Shown: positions 48,283 to 57,134 of the stretch, piece by piece
Layout of the letters: every line of letters starts with the position of its first letter
How positions within the stretch are numbered: position 1 is the stretch's first letter
Virus record (IMG/VR): IMGVR_UViG_3300043429_000067
Location: 1-58,181 of that record
DNA: 58,181 bases
Strand: one strand, 5' to 3'
DNA from: a virus
Made by a program: the position numbers and the translations under genes
Notes under the pieces: model-generated
The model's input: the letters and a program-made list of their open reading frames with translations, nothing else
The model's database searches: none
Told to the model about the DNA's origin: nothing

Positions 48283-49660
48283 TATTAACTATACACCGCC
48301 GCCAACCGGGCTGAAGTTCATGTCCAATGACGCAAAGATGCGGGTTCTCATGGGGCCTGTCGGTTCCGGTAAGTCGGTGACATCGTCCTTCGAGATCGTG
48401 CGGCGGGCGTCGATGCAGGAGCCCAACCAGCAGGGGGTTCGCAAGACGCGCGCGGCGATCGTGCGAGAAACGGCGCGGCAGTTGCAGGATACGACGATCA
48501 AGACGTTTCTCGATTGGTTCCCGCCGGGGCAGTGTGGCCAGTACATGCGCACCACCAAGACTTACTTTTTCAAGGTAGGAGATGTAGAGTGCGAGATAAT
48601 GTTCCGTGCACTGGACGATGCGGACGATGTTGCCAACTTGAACTCGTTGGAATTGACGTTTGCATGGTTCAACGAGTGTCGAGACATCCACCCGGATATT
48701 GTGGACGCGATGTCAAAACGTATCGGGCGATTCCCCTCAGCGAAGGACGGCGGCCCGACGTGGCACGGGATGTGGGGCGACACTAACCCACCGACGATGG
48801 ACACGTGGTGGTATTACCAAATGGAAGGCTTAGACCCGAAAGATGGCGTATCTCCGAACAATAATGGCTGGGCCGTCTTCAAGCAACCGTCCGGACGCAG
48901 TGCGTTTGCTGAAAACATCGAGAACCTACCGGACGGATACTACGACACGCAAGGCCGTAGTGAAGAATACATCCGTGTCTATATCGACGGAGAGTATGGG
49001 CTCTCCTCGGCTGGTATGCCGGTGTATAAGTATTTCCGGCCAGACTACCATATGGCTCGATCACCACTACGCTTTATCAGTAATGGGGTTCGACCCATTG
49101 TTGTGGGGATGGACTTGGGGCTCACCCCCGCTGCCGTTATCGGACAGCAAGACCCCCGTGGACGGGCAATAATACTTGACGAGGCTGTCAGCTTTGATAT
49201 GGGTGTGCAGCGGTTTTGCCGGACGATACTGAAGCCGCTGATCTACGAACGGTTCTCCGGTGCGCCGGTGCTGATCGTGACCGACCCGGCGGGTGTGCAG
49301 CGGGCGCAGACCGATGAGCGCAGCGCCGTGGACATCATCAAGGCTGAAGGATTCAAGGTCATCCCGGCCAAGACCAACAACGTCTCGGCGCGGATCAACG
49401 CGGTGGACGAGTACCTGATGCGGCAAGTTGATGGCGATCCGGGCTTTGTTGTTGACCCCCGGTGTACCCAGTTGAAAGCAGCGATGATGGGCGGCTACCG
49501 GTACAAGCCCAAGGGTGATGGCGACATCGAGAAGAACAAACACTCCCACGTGGCCGAAGCCCTGCAGTATCTGATGCTTCATATCGCCAGCGCCGGTGAG
49601 GGCTACCAAACTATACAGCGACGTGAAGTTAAGCGGGTTGCGGCTGCCGGATGGACGTGA
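48272..49660 (+). CDS. Terminase large subunit
   Basis: 462 residues. Walker A GPVGSGKS (28-35), a Walker B-type strand ending in FNE (Glu135), and nuclease metal ligands in VVGMDLGLTPA (Asp281) and VTDPAG (Asp338). It is the ATP-driven packaging motor and headful nuclease, docking on the portal encoded at 50133. ATG 48272 overlaps the previous gene and lacks a good ribosome site, so coupling is likely. A terminator follows it. Confidence 0.9.
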   Translation: MALDINYTPPPTGLKFMSNDAKMRVLMGPVGSGKSVTSSFEIVRRASMQEPNQQGVRKTRAAIVRETARQLQDTTIKTFLDWFPPGQCGQYMRTTKTYFFKVGDVECEIMFRALDDADDVANLNSLELTFAWFNECRDIHPDIVDAMSKRIGRFPSAKDGGPTWHGMWGDTNPPTMDTWWYYQMEGLDPKDGVSPNNNGWAVFKQPSGRSAFAENIENLPDGYYDTQGRSEEYIRVYIDGEYGLSSAGMPVYKYFRPDYHMARSPLRFISNGVRPIVVGMDLGLTPAAVIGQQDPRGRAIILDEAVSFDMGVQRFCRTILKPLIYERFSGAPVLIVTDPAGVQRAQTDERSAVDIIKAEGFKVIPAKTNNVSARINAVDEYLMRQVDGDPGFVVDPRCTQLKAAMMGGYRYKPKGDGDIEKNKHSHVAEALQYLMLHIASAGEGYQTIQRREVKRVAAAGWT

Positions 49661-49704
49661 TACATTGGCTTTGCATTTCTCGCTGACGACCCCCTCGTCA
49701 GGTA

Positions 49705-49733
49705 AGCCCCCATTGCTGGGGGCTCTTTTTCTT
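49705..49733 (+). terminator. Rho-independent terminator after large terminase
   Basis: AGCCCCC (49705-49711), loop ATTGCT, GGGGGCT (49718-49724), then CTTTTTCTT. A textbook intrinsic terminator. It separates the packaging genes from the head genes, with a candidate promoter immediately downstream. Confidence 0.88.
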
Positions 49734-49760
49734 GCGAGTTCAAAAACTTCGTGATATAAG
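49732..49760 (+). promoter_or_regulatory. Candidate sigma-70 promoter for head genes
   Basis: TTGCGA (49732-49737), 17-base spacer, TATAAG (49755-49760). Four of six and five of six bases fit the consensus and the spacing is optimal. It starts at the end of the terminator and lies about 35 bases before the ATG at 49795, so it would drive the portal-scaffold-capsid operon. Confidence 0.65.
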
Positions 49761-49794
49761 CTGTGCCAATTCAACCCGCGCTCGCGGAGGGCAC

Positions 49795-50133
49795 ATGGCT
49801 ACCAAACAGTCCACGATGTATTCCACAAATCCAAAGATGGATGGTTCAGGCATCACTGCCAAGGAACCGCGATCGGAATACGTCATGACCAAGAACGGTG
49901 GCAAGGACGTGCCGCTAACTCCACGTACCGTTACAGGCGGGATGCTCTACAAGAAGGGCTTGATGGAGCAGGAGAACTTCAACAAGACCAAGACCATCAC
50001 TCGTCCGGAGATGCTCCGCAAAGCTGCGACGATGGTCAACCAAGGTACATCTCCCAAGTACGCGATGGACATACTTGAGGAACAGGACGAAGCAAAGAGC
50101 AACTACAACTCGTGCTCCTACTGGGATAAGTAA
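49795..50133 (+). CDS. Small head-operon protein before the portal
   Basis: 112 residues, ATG 49795 with GGAGGG upstream. Sequence is Lys/Thr-rich and polar (KQSTMYSTNPKMDGSGITAK, TRPEMLRKAATMVNQGTSPK, ILEEQDEAKSNYNSCSYWDK). Similar short genes precede portals in aquatic phages. It could be a minor head or adaptor piece. The portal ATG overlaps its stop. Confidence 0.65.
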   Translation: MATKQSTMYSTNPKMDGSGITAKEPRSEYVMTKNGGKDVPLTPRTVTGGMLYKKGLMEQENFNKTKTITRPEMLRKAATMVNQGTSPKYAMDILEEQDEAKSNYNSCSYWDK

Positions 50134-52190
50134 TGGCCGGTCTGACATTCCTTCGCGTTGTAGATAACTCCACTCTTGCAAAGCAGGAGAAGGAAGCGGC
50201 TTCTCAAGCGTTGGCCGAGCGGCAGAATCAGCCGGTTATCCTTGGGTTGGTTGCTCATCTGAAGGCATGTTGGGATGTGGCCGAGATGGCCAAGCGTCCG
50301 ATCGAACAGGTTATGCTCCGTGCGCTGCGCCAGCGCAACGGTGAATACGAAGCATCAAAGCTTCAGGAGATACGCAAGCAAGGCGGCTCCGAGGTTTACA
50401 TGATGATCACCGAGGTGAAGTGCCGTGCGGCTGAGTCATGGCTGCGCGACATTCTCTTGGACAATGGCAGTCCTCCGTGGGACTTACAAGCCACACCAAT
50501 ACCTGATCTATCTCCTACACAATCCAAAGCAGTTCAAGAGGAACTTGCTCAGAAAGTGCTGAAAATGGTCGAGCAGTTGGGGGTTGCCCCCACTGTTGAG
50601 GAGATGGCCGAGATGAAGGAAATGGTGTCTCAGGACTACCGTTTCCGCATATTGCGGGAAGCCCAGAGCAGGGCAGACCGCATGAAAATCAAGATTCAAG
50701 ACCAGTTCGCGCAAGGCGGCTGGGAAGATTCATTCAACGACTTCATCACCGATCTGGTGACATTCCCTGCAGCATTTGTCAAAGGTCCGATCGTGCGCCG
50801 TCAGCGCACACTGGGCTGGAAGCAAGATGCTATGGGGCGTACTGTGGTTGAGCCGATCGAGAAACTCGGCCCAGAGTACGAGCGTGTTGACCCCTTCCGC
50901 ATCTATCCTGAACCCGGAATCAGTAACCTCCACGAAGGTTATTTATTCGAGCATCATAGAATGACTCGCATGGAACTCTCCGACCTTATCGGTGTTCCGG
51001 GCTACGACGATGACGCTATCCGTGCCGTGCTTGAGATTGGCAACGGTCAGTCGTGGATCAACGAGGATGTGGAACTCCAAAAAGACGAGGAGGAGCGCAA
51101 GTACTATGCGTACATGCGGCCAACCACTGAGTTCGACGCGCTTGAGTTCTGGGGCAAGATCAGCGGTCAGATGCTGATCGAGTGGGGTATCGACGAGGCA
51201 GATGTGCCTGATCCCGCACGTGAGTACGACGCCAACGTCTGGCTCGTGGGTAACTACGTGATCAAGGCGGTGCTGAACTATGACCCCCTCGGGGAGAAGC
51301 CGTATGCCAAGACTTCGTTCATTAAATGCCCCGGTGCTTTTTGGGGTAAGGGCATCCCGGAGATCATCGAAGACCTCCAAGGTGTCTGTAACGCAGCGGC
51401 TCGTGCACTTGTTAATAACATGGGCATCTCCAGTGGGCCGCAAGTTGAGGTTAATCTCGAACGCATTCCCGCCAACGAAGACATAACCCAGCTTTCACCG
51501 TGGAAGATATGGCAGACGACCAACGACCCGTTGGGCTCCACTGCACCGGCGATCAGGTTCACACAGCCTGACTCGCGCGCGCAGGAGTTGATGGCTGTCT
51601 ACGAGAAGTTCAGCAAGTTGGCTGATGACCACTCCGGCATCCCGGCGTATGTGTATGGCGACCTGAATGTACAGGGCGCAGGGCGTACATCGTCTGGTCT
51701 GTCGATGCTGATGGGCGCAGCCGGTAAAGGTATTCGACAGGTGGTGATGCACATCGACACAGATGTGGTCAAACCGATCGTCCTGCGCCAGTTTGTGTAC
51801 AACATGCGCTACGACGAAGACGAGTCAATCAAGGGCGATGTTCAGGTGATTGCTAAAGGTGCGATCAACCTTGCCGTCAAAGAGACGGTCAACATTCGCC
51901 GTATCGAGTTCCTCAACGCAACCGCCAATCCGATCGATATTGAAATCATCGGTAAGGAAGGACGCGCCACCATCCTGCGGGAAGTGGCGAAAGGGTTGCA
52001 AATGCCTGTGGACGAGGTTGTTCCGTCTCGGGAGAAGTCTGCTTTCATGGGGCAGGTGCAAGCTATGGCAATGGCTCAGGCCGCACAGCAATCCCCTGAA
52101 GGCGGTACGCCGCAGTTACCTGACGGCTCTCCCAAAGGCGGTATGGCAGCGAACACGGTACAAAGCCGTGCTAGTGGGAGGGCAGCATGA
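50133..52190 (+). CDS. Portal protein
   Basis: 685 residues, ATG 50133 (TAATG overlap). A long mixed alpha/beta protein with LEFWGKISGQMLIEWG, LVGNYVIKAVLNYDPLGEKP, and the C-terminal RTSSGLSMLMGAAGKGIRQV, typical of podophage portal proteins. The Gln/Ala/Gly-rich tail (AMAQAAQQSPEGGTPQLPDG) may form the internal barrel end. It forms the dodecameric DNA gate at the capsid vertex. Size and position between terminase and scaffold agree. Confidence 0.88.
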   Translation: MAGLTFLRVVDNSTLAKQEKEAASQALAERQNQPVILGLVAHLKACWDVAEMAKRPIEQVMLRALRQRNGEYEASKLQEIRKQGGSEVYMMITEVKCRAAESWLRDILLDNGSPPWDLQATPIPDLSPTQSKAVQEELAQKVLKMVEQLGVAPTVEEMAEMKEMVSQDYRFRILREAQSRADRMKIKIQDQFAQGGWEDSFNDFITDLVTFPAAFVKGPIVRRQRTLGWKQDAMGRTVVEPIEKLGPEYERVDPFRIYPEPGISNLHEGYLFEHHRMTRMELSDLIGVPGYDDDAIRAVLEIGNGQSWINEDVELQKDEEERKYYAYMRPTTEFDALEFWGKISGQMLIEWGIDEADVPDPAREYDANVWLVGNYVIKAVLNYDPLGEKPYAKTSFIKCPGAFWGKGIPEIIEDLQGVCNAAARALVNNMGISSGPQVEVNLERIPANEDITQLSPWKIWQTTNDPLGSTAPAIRFTQPDSRAQELMAVYEKFSKLADDHSGIPAYVYGDLNVQGAGRTSSGLSMLMGAAGKGIRQVVMHIDTDVVKPIVLRQFVYNMRYDEDESIKGDVQVIAKGAINLAVKETVNIRRIEFLNATANPIDIEIIGKEGRATILREVAKGLQMPVDEVVPSREKSAFMGQVQAMAMAQAAQQSPEGGTPQLPDGSPKGGMAANTVQSRASGRAA

Positions 52191-52402
52191 TCAAGCCTGA
52201 TCCGCGAATCATCAAGTTGATGGCGACCATCACTCGGCAGCATCCGGATTTTCTGGAGTGGCTGGGCGAATGGCGTATGCGGGAGCTTGAGCAATTACCA
52301 CTGGCGGCAAACAATACAGCACTGATGCAGGGGCGGTGCCAAGTATTGGGTGAACTGTACAAGTTCGCCAAAGACTCCCCTGAACTAGCGGCAAAGTTAT
52401 GA
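52187..52402 (+). CDS. Small head-operon protein
   Basis: 71 residues, ATG 52187 overlapping the portal stop by four bases. Helical, with LMATITRQHPDFLEWLGEWR, then LPLAANNTALMQGRCQVLGE. Similar genes lie between portal and scaffold in related podophages. Possibly a chaperone or minor capsid component; unknown. Confidence 0.65.
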   Translation: MIKPDPRIIKLMATITRQHPDFLEWLGEWRMRELEQLPLAANNTALMQGRCQVLGELYKFAKDSPELAAKL

Positions 52403-52446
52403 CAAAACTCGCCGTCTAATCACGCACACCGATAGGAGCGTTCAAC

Positions 52447-53508
52447 ATGGCACTTCCAGAGCAGATTCGTAAACAGACTGAGGCTGTACAGGAGTTGTAT
52501 AAGCAACTCAATGGAGCAGACAACAACACAGGCGGAGACAACCCTCCCGCCGATGGCACTGTCACGCCACCAGATGATGCTACCCCCACTCCGCCAAAAG
52601 CCGACAGTAATCCTGTACCGAATGATGCTACGCCGTCACCAGAGGGTGAGCACAATACTGGTGATATAAGCCCTGAAGATGACCCAAACTCTGAGACTTA
52701 TGCTCAGAAATGGCGTACTTTACAAGGTATGTACAACGCCGAGGTTCCGCGTCTGCATCATCAGAACCGCGAACTGGTAGGCCGCCTACAGAATCTGGAA
52801 CAATTGATTGCATCGATGTCTGCTACACCGCAGACCCCAGCCGCACCTCCGTCAGTTGAGAAACTGGTGTCTGACAAAGAGGTTGAGGAATACGGTGAGT
52901 CGATCGATGTCATGCGTAAGGTAAGTCGGGAGGAGTTGACGCCCGTTGCCCAGCGTCTGGCCAAGATCGAAGCAGTACTGCAGCAACTTCAAGCCAACGT
53001 AGTACCGCAGGTTCAGGCGGTGGCACAGAAGCAGCAGATGACATCGGAGCAGAAGTTCTGGTCTGATCTTGCGACCGCAGTGCCAAATTGGCGGCAGGTC
53101 AACGACAACGAGTCATTCCAATCATGGCTCTTGGAGGCTGATCCGCTGACTGGCATTACTCGCCAGACGTACCTTGAAGACGCGCAGCGTTCGCTGGATG
53201 CGCCGCGTGTGTCTAATTTCTTTAGGACTTGGCTTGAGGCTACTGGACAAGCCGCAGTTGCTCAATCCACCGGTTCTGTAAATGCTGCTGCATCTGAGTT
53301 GGAGAAGCAGGTAACTCCGGGGCGCTCACGCGCTGCGGGCGCACCGTCGCCAACCACCACAGCAAAAACTTATGCCCCGAACGACATCCAAAAATTCTTT
53401 AACGATGTTCGTGCGGGTAAATATAAGGGCAGAGAGCAAGAGCGGGATCGTATCGAACGCGACATTTTCGCCGCACAGCGGGAAGGTCGTATTGTTGCTA
53501 ACGCCTGA
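52447..53508 (+). CDS. Scaffold-like head assembly protein
   Basis: 353 residues, ATG 52447 after TAGGAG. The first 85 residues are Pro/Asp/Gly/Thr-rich and acidic; the middle is a coiled coil (VPRLHHQNRELVGRLQNLEQ) and a Gln-rich helix; the end is basic (NDIQKFFNDVRAGKYKGREQ). This acidic-coil-basic order is typical of scaffolding proteins, whose C-terminus contacts the coat protein. It lies just before the major capsid gene. Confidence 0.75.
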   Translation: MALPEQIRKQTEAVQELYKQLNGADNNTGGDNPPADGTVTPPDDATPTPPKADSNPVPNDATPSPEGEHNTGDISPEDDPNSETYAQKWRTLQGMYNAEVPRLHHQNRELVGRLQNLEQLIASMSATPQTPAAPPSVEKLVSDKEVEEYGESIDVMRKVSREELTPVAQRLAKIEAVLQQLQANVVPQVQAVAQKQQMTSEQKFWSDLATAVPNWRQVNDNESFQSWLLEADPLTGITRQTYLEDAQRSLDAPRVSNFFRTWLEATGQAAVAQSTGSVNAAASELEKQVTPGRSRAAGAPSPTTTAKTYAPNDIQKFFNDVRAGKYKGREQERDRIERDIFAAQREGRIVANA

Positions 53509-53524
53509 TTAGAGGAGTTTTATC

Positions 53525-54451
53525 ATGTCTTATCCTAACTCGCCCGGCAAGCCGAATTACAGCGGTAACTTTATCCCTGAGATTTGGTCCGGCAAACTGA
53601 TCGAGAACTTCTACGACGCCACCGTGCTCGCAGCTATCTCGAATACCGACTACGAAGGCGAAATTCGCCAGTACGGCGATACCGTCAATATCCGCACCAC
53701 TCCGGAAATCACCATCCGTGAGTACGTCAAGGGTCAAACCCTGACCGTGGAGAACCCGGACAAGCCGAAGATTCAACTGCTGATCGACAAGGGCGAGTAC
53801 TTTGCTTGCGTCGAAGACGACGTGGACAAGGTTCAGTCGGACATCAACCTGATGGATACTTGGTCGAAAGACGCTTCTGAGCGTATGAAGATCAAGATCG
53901 ATCAGCGCGTTCTGACCGACATCCTGCCCGGCATCGCTTCTACCAACAAGGGCGCTAACGCAGGTGAGCAGTCCGGTTCGTTCAATCTGGGCACCAGCGG
54001 CGCACCGCTGACCGTGACCAAAGACGGCGCATCGACAACCACTGCTGTGGTTGATCTGATCGTTGACATGGGTACCGTTCTGGATGAGGCTAACGCCCCT
54101 GAGTCGGATCGCTTCATCGTGATTCCGGCCAAGATGGCTAACCTGATCAAGAAGTCGGAACTGAAAGACGCTTCGCTGTCTGGCGATAGCATGTCGGTTC
54201 TGCGTAACGGTCGTCTGGGTATGATCGATCGCTTCACGATCTATGTCAGCCACAACCTGAACGTATCTTCGGGCAAGTACAGCATCATCGCTGGCCACAA
54301 GATGGGCTTCACGTTTGCCTCGCAGATGACGAACATGGAAACCATCCGTTCTGAGTCCACCTTCGGTAACATCATCCGTGGTCTGCAAGTCTACGGCTAC
54401 AAGGTTACCAAGGGCGAAGCACTGGCTCAGGCCGTTATCCAGTTCGCTTAA
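53525..54451 (+). CDS. Major capsid protein
   Basis: 308 residues, ATG 53525 with GAGGAG upstream. Contains FIPEIWSGKLIENFYDATVL near the start, YGDTVNIRTTPEITI, a DDVDKVQSD spine helix region, and RFIVIPAKMANLIKKSELKD then GRLGMIDRFTIYVS, a P22/HK97-like coat pattern. Position after the scaffold gene and the biased codon use (CTG, CGT, AAG, ACC) fit an abundant protein. Confidence 0.88.
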   Translation: MSYPNSPGKPNYSGNFIPEIWSGKLIENFYDATVLAAISNTDYEGEIRQYGDTVNIRTTPEITIREYVKGQTLTVENPDKPKIQLLIDKGEYFACVEDDVDKVQSDINLMDTWSKDASERMKIKIDQRVLTDILPGIASTNKGANAGEQSGSFNLGTSGAPLTVTKDGASTTTAVVDLIVDMGTVLDEANAPESDRFIVIPAKMANLIKKSELKDASLSGDSMSVLRNGRLGMIDRFTIYVSHNLNVSSGKYSIIAGHKMGFTFASQMTNMETIRSESTFGNIIRGLQVYGYKVTKGEALAQAVIQFA

Positions 54452-54471
54452 TCTGATAGGAGGATTAAATC

Positions 54472-54927
54472 ATGGCTGCTTATACTGATACCCTTGGCTT
54501 TAACAAGGGCACTGCCGCGTATCCGGCAAATAACCACGATGTCAACAAGTTCGAAGTTGAACTGAACTTTGCTACCATCGTCGCTGCTCGTTCGGCTGCT
54601 GGTGCTACTGCACTGGCTGCTGGCGACACGCTGCAGGTGATCAGCCTCCCGGCTGGTTCGGTTGTTCTGTCCGCTGGTCTGATGGTGACCAAGGCTGAGA
54701 CTACCAACACCACAGCTACGTTTGATCTGGGCTACACCGGCGGCTCTCCGGCTGCTGCTAACGCCTACGCAAACGATGCAGCGTCCAACGCGCTCGGCCT
54801 CAAAGCTGCTGATCTTGCAAACCCGACCGTCGTTGCGTCGGCAGATACTATCGATCTGCTGATCAACACTGCAGTTCCGACGGATTGCATCGTCAAGGCG
54901 TTTGCGGTTGTCGTCAACGCAAACTAA
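54472..54927 (+). CDS. Head decoration-like protein
   Basis: 151 residues, ATG 54472 with GGAGGA upstream; it shows the same codon bias as the capsid gene. Sequence is rich in Ala and Val/Thr strands (LQVISLPAGSVVLSAGLMVT, NTTATFDLGYTGGSPAAANA, DTIDLLINTAVPTDCIVKAF), a beta-barrel-like fold. It is followed by a UUCG hairpin terminator. It may be an outer capsid protein; this is by position and composition. Confidence 0.7.
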   Translation: MAAYTDTLGFNKGTAAYPANNHDVNKFEVELNFATIVAARSAAGATALAAGDTLQVISLPAGSVVLSAGLMVTKAETTNTTATFDLGYTGGSPAAANAYANDAASNALGLKAADLANPTVVASADTIDLLINTAVPTDCIVKAFAVVVNAN

Positions 54928-54932
54928 GCTGA

Positions 54933-54956
54933 TGGGGGCTTCGGCCCCCAGCTTTT
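54933..54956 (+). terminator. UUCG-loop hairpin terminator after decoration gene
   Basis: TGGGGGC (54933-54939), loop TTCG, GCCCCCA (54944-54950), then GCTTTTG. A very stable tetraloop hairpin with a short U-run. It likely reduces transcription beyond the capsid/decoration genes, giving those two the most message. Confidence 0.8.
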
Positions 54957-54968
54957 GAGGAGATTGTT

Positions 54969-55352
54969 ATGGGTCTTTATACCGGCATAGCACAAGATAA
55001 TGTCACTATTAATAGTGGCAATATCAATGCGACCAATCTCTCTGTGGCAAATAACATTAAGTCTACTGCCCCAGTTATTAAGACTGCGGCGTTTACTCTT
55101 GGTGCTACGGAGAATTACGTTGTCTGTAATGGCTCTGCATCGATCACTGTTACGTTACCGACTGCTTCGGCAAATACGGGTCGTTCCGTGACGATCAAAA
55201 CCATTGCTGCATACACTGTTGTTTCCGCTTCATCTAACGTGAAGCCTATCGATTCCAACACCGCTGGTACCGCTATTCTGGGTAACACGGCTGGTAAGTG
55301 GGCTACGTTGGTGTGCGACGGCACCAACTGGGTAGTTATGGCCACTGGCTAA
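54969..55352 (+). CDS. Small fibre/head-surface protein
   Basis: 127 residues, ATG 54969 with GAGGAG upstream. It opens VTINSGNINATNLSVANNI, then SITVTLPTASANTGRSVTIK and WATLVCDGTNWVVMATG, the beta strands of phage fibre tips or head fibres. Placed between two UUCG hairpins, apart from the tail fibre block. A head fibre or vertex decoration is plausible. Confidence 0.6.
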   Translation: MGLYTGIAQDNVTINSGNINATNLSVANNIKSTAPVIKTAAFTLGATENYVVCNGSASITVTLPTASANTGRSVTIKTIAAYTVVSASSNVKPIDSNTAGTAILGNTAGKWATLVCDGTNWVVMATG

Positions 55353-55358
55353 TAGGAT

Positions 55359-55380
55359 GGGGCTTCGGCCCCTCCTCTCT
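55359..55380 (+). terminator. UUCG-loop hairpin after the 54969 gene
   Basis: GGGGC (55359-55363), loop TTCG, GCCCC (55368-55372), followed by TCCTCTCTAT, a pyrimidine-rich but not T-only tract. It resembles the hairpin at 54933, and the pair isolates one small gene. Termination here would be partial. Confidence 0.6.
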
Positions 55381-55393
55381 ATAGGATTCTGTT

Positions 55394-56278
55394 ATGCCTA
55401 CCAATCTGACCGGCTCCACTATTGCCGACACATTTGATCAACTGCTACATATTAGCGATGGTCCGGAAGCGACTGAGAAAGTCGTGTACAGCGGGACCGG
55501 CGTTGCTACGGCGTTGAAACTTGGCACACAGTCTGCATCGGTTGATAACATCAAGATTGACGGCAACACCATCTCATCTACAGACACTGATGGGGATATT
55601 AATCTAACGCCTAATGGCACCGGTTCTGTAAATGTAACGAACTTGGTTCTTGTTAGTGGTTCTATTACAGCAGACAATATCCAGATAGATGGGAACACAA
55701 TTTCGTCTACAGATACAGACGGTAATATAAACCTCACACCCGATGGCACTGGTTCAGTTGTTATCTCTAAAGTAGATATTACGGCGGGGACCATACCATT
55801 TAGCGTTATGGCTGGTAGGGCGTACGCGGCTTTTTCAGATGTGACTGATCAGTCGGGCAGTACATCGGTGGCAACTGCGGTTAAGTTCGGTACTACAGAT
55901 ATTGCTGGCGCGGGTGTCACTATGGTTACTGATGGCACGAATTTGACCAGAATGACATTTGCTGCTGCTGGGACTTATATGGTCGCCCCAAGCATCCAAT
56001 TAACAAATTCTGATACGGTTGACCACGACGTGACGTTTTGGTTTGCCTTGAATGGGACAGCAATACCACGATCGGCCACTAAATTGACCGTACCAAAAAC
56101 TGGGGACGGCGGTAATCTTGCATTCCAGATTGTGTTCTACGCCTCTGTTACCGCAGGGCAATATATACAACTTATGTGGCTACCTGAGAATGTAGCAATT
56201 ACTTTGGACCACACTGCCGCTGGTGCTATTGCCCCAGCTATTCCGTCTGCAATTATTGTTGCTGAAAGGATCGCGTAA
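55394..56278 (+). CDS. Head fibre/spike-like protein with duplicated repeat
   Basis: 294 residues, ATG 55394. Two near-identical units (IKIDGNTISSTDTDGDINLT and IQIDGNTISSTDTDGNINLT) are followed by TPNGTGSVNV/TPDGTGSVVI, a common beta-helical fibre repeat. The C-terminal 130 residues (AYAAFSDVTDQSGSTSVATA, YMVAPSIQLTNSDTVDHDVT) look like a C1q/TNF-type jelly roll. Likely a trimeric spike. Its stop overlaps the next gene's start (TAATG). Confidence 0.7.
   Translation: MPTNLTGSTIADTFDQLLHISDGPEATEKVVYSGTGVATALKLGTQSASVDNIKIDGNTISSTDTDGDINLTPNGTGSVNVTNLVLVSGSITADNIQIDGNTISSTDTDGNINLTPDGTGSVVISKVDITAGTIPFSVMAGRAYAAFSDVTDQSGSTSVATAVKFGTTDIAGAGVTMVTDGTNLTRMTFAAAGTYMVAPSIQLTNSDTVDHDVTFWFALNGTAIPRSATKLTVPKTGDGGNLAFQIVFYASVTAGQYIQLMWLPENVAITLDHTAAGAIAPAIPSAIIVAERIA
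55544..55764 (+). repeat. Two-copy 43-residue coding repeat
   Basis: The unit beginning at 55544 recurs at 55673, a 129-base period. Protein identity is high, but the DNA differs at many third positions, so it is an old duplication kept by selection. Confidence 0.7.
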
Positions 56279-56526
56279 TGGCTAAGACTCCAGCATGGCA
56301 ACGTAAGGAAGGACAAGACCCCAAAGGTGGCTTGAATGCAAAGGGTCGTGCGTCCTACAACAAGGCGACCGGCGGTAATCTGAAGCCTCCGCAGCCTGAA
56401 GGTGGTTCTCGTAAGAAGTCGTTCTGCGCCCGGATGGAAGGTATGAAGAAGAAACTTACCTCCGCTAAGACCGCGAATGATCCGAACAGCCGCATCAATA
56501 AATCTTTGAGGGCTTGGAAATGCTGA
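56278..56526 (+). CDS. Small basic protein (DUF6321-like)
   Basis: 82 residues, ATG 56278 overlapping the previous stop. It reads KTPAWQRKEGQDPKGGLNAK, GRASYNKATGGNLKPPQPEG, then KKSFCARMEGMKKKLTSAKT with INKSLRAWKC at the end: the small Lys-rich DUF6321-type family. First of three tiny basic genes. Unknown role; possibly DNA-binding inside the head. Confidence 0.75.
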   Translation: MAKTPAWQRKEGQDPKGGLNAKGRASYNKATGGNLKPPQPEGGSRKKSFCARMEGMKKKLTSAKTANDPNSRINKSLRAWKC

Positions 56527-56681
56527 AGAAACCTGTCTGGGAGAAGCCGCGCCCAAAGAATCTTGGTCCGTCCAAGAAACTAACACCGGCGCAAAAGACT
56601 AAGGCGAAGACTATGGCTGCTAAAGCAGGACGGCCATACCCGAACCTTGTGGACAACATGAGAGCCGCGAAGGGGAAATGA
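56520..56681 (+). CDS. Tiny basic protein, 53 residues
   Basis: ATG 56520 overlaps the previous gene by seven bases. Product MLKKPVWEKPRPKNLGPSKK then LTPAQKTKAKTMAAKAGRPY and NLVDNMRAAKGK is strongly basic. It resembles short genes in the same place in other aquatic phages. One base separates it from the next gene, marking a polycistronic run. Too short for a 60-residue cutoff. Confidence 0.7.
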   Translation: MLKKPVWEKPRPKNLGPSKKLTPAQKTKAKTMAAKAGRPYPNLVDNMRAAKGK

Positions 56682-56682
56682 C

Positions 56683-56865
56683 ATGGCAGTCTCATCGAAC
56701 TGGATCAAGGGCGCAATCAAAAAGCCGGGCGCTTTGCGTAAGACACTGGGCGTGAAAAAAGGCGAAACCATCCCGACTGAGAAGTTGGCGAAGGCAGCAA
56801 AGATGCCGGGTAAGACCGGCCAACGTGCGCGACTGGCGCAGACACTCAAAAAACTGGGGAAATGA
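56683..56865 (+). CDS. Tiny basic protein, 60 residues
   Basis: ATG 56683. The sequence SSNWIKGAIKKPGALRKTLG, VKKGETIPTEKLAKAAKMPG, then RARLAQTLKKLGK is a recurrent small phage family with a helix-rich Lys composition. Third of the basic cluster. It might bind packaged DNA or be injected; no direct evidence. Confidence 0.72.
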   Translation: MAVSSNWIKGAIKKPGALRKTLGVKKGETIPTEKLAKAAKMPGKTGQRARLAQTLKKLGK

Positions 56866-56867
56866 CA

Positions 56868-57134
56868 ATGAGCAAAATGTACATCCGTGTAAAAAAGGAC
56901 GGCTTCATCTACGACTACAGCGATATTTTGGCGCGTAATCCGGAGTGCGAAGTTGTTCCAGAGGAAGTTGCTTACCCAGAACGCTTCGTCCAGCCCGAGG
57001 TTGTAGAGAAGGTAAAGGCCGAGCGTAAGAAGCGCGGCTCTGCACTTGATCTATCAACTGCTGACATTCCTGAGCCGCCGGTCTATACTGCGCCTGAGTT
57101 GGCGGCTGAAGCCGCGAAGGGGTTCCCTGAATGA
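56868..57134 (+). CDS. Small protein before the adaptor gene
   Basis: 88 residues. ATG 56868 is favoured over ATG 56862, because GGGGA lies eight bases before it. It begins MSKMYIRVKKDGFIYDYSDI, then has a charged centre (PEVVEKVKAERKKRGSALD) and an acidic end. Overlaps the adaptor-like gene by four bases. No family known. Confidence 0.65.
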   Translation: MSKMYIRVKKDGFIYDYSDILARNPECEVVPEEVAYPERFVQPEVVEKVKAERKKRGSALDLSTADIPEPPVYTAPELAAEAAKGFPE

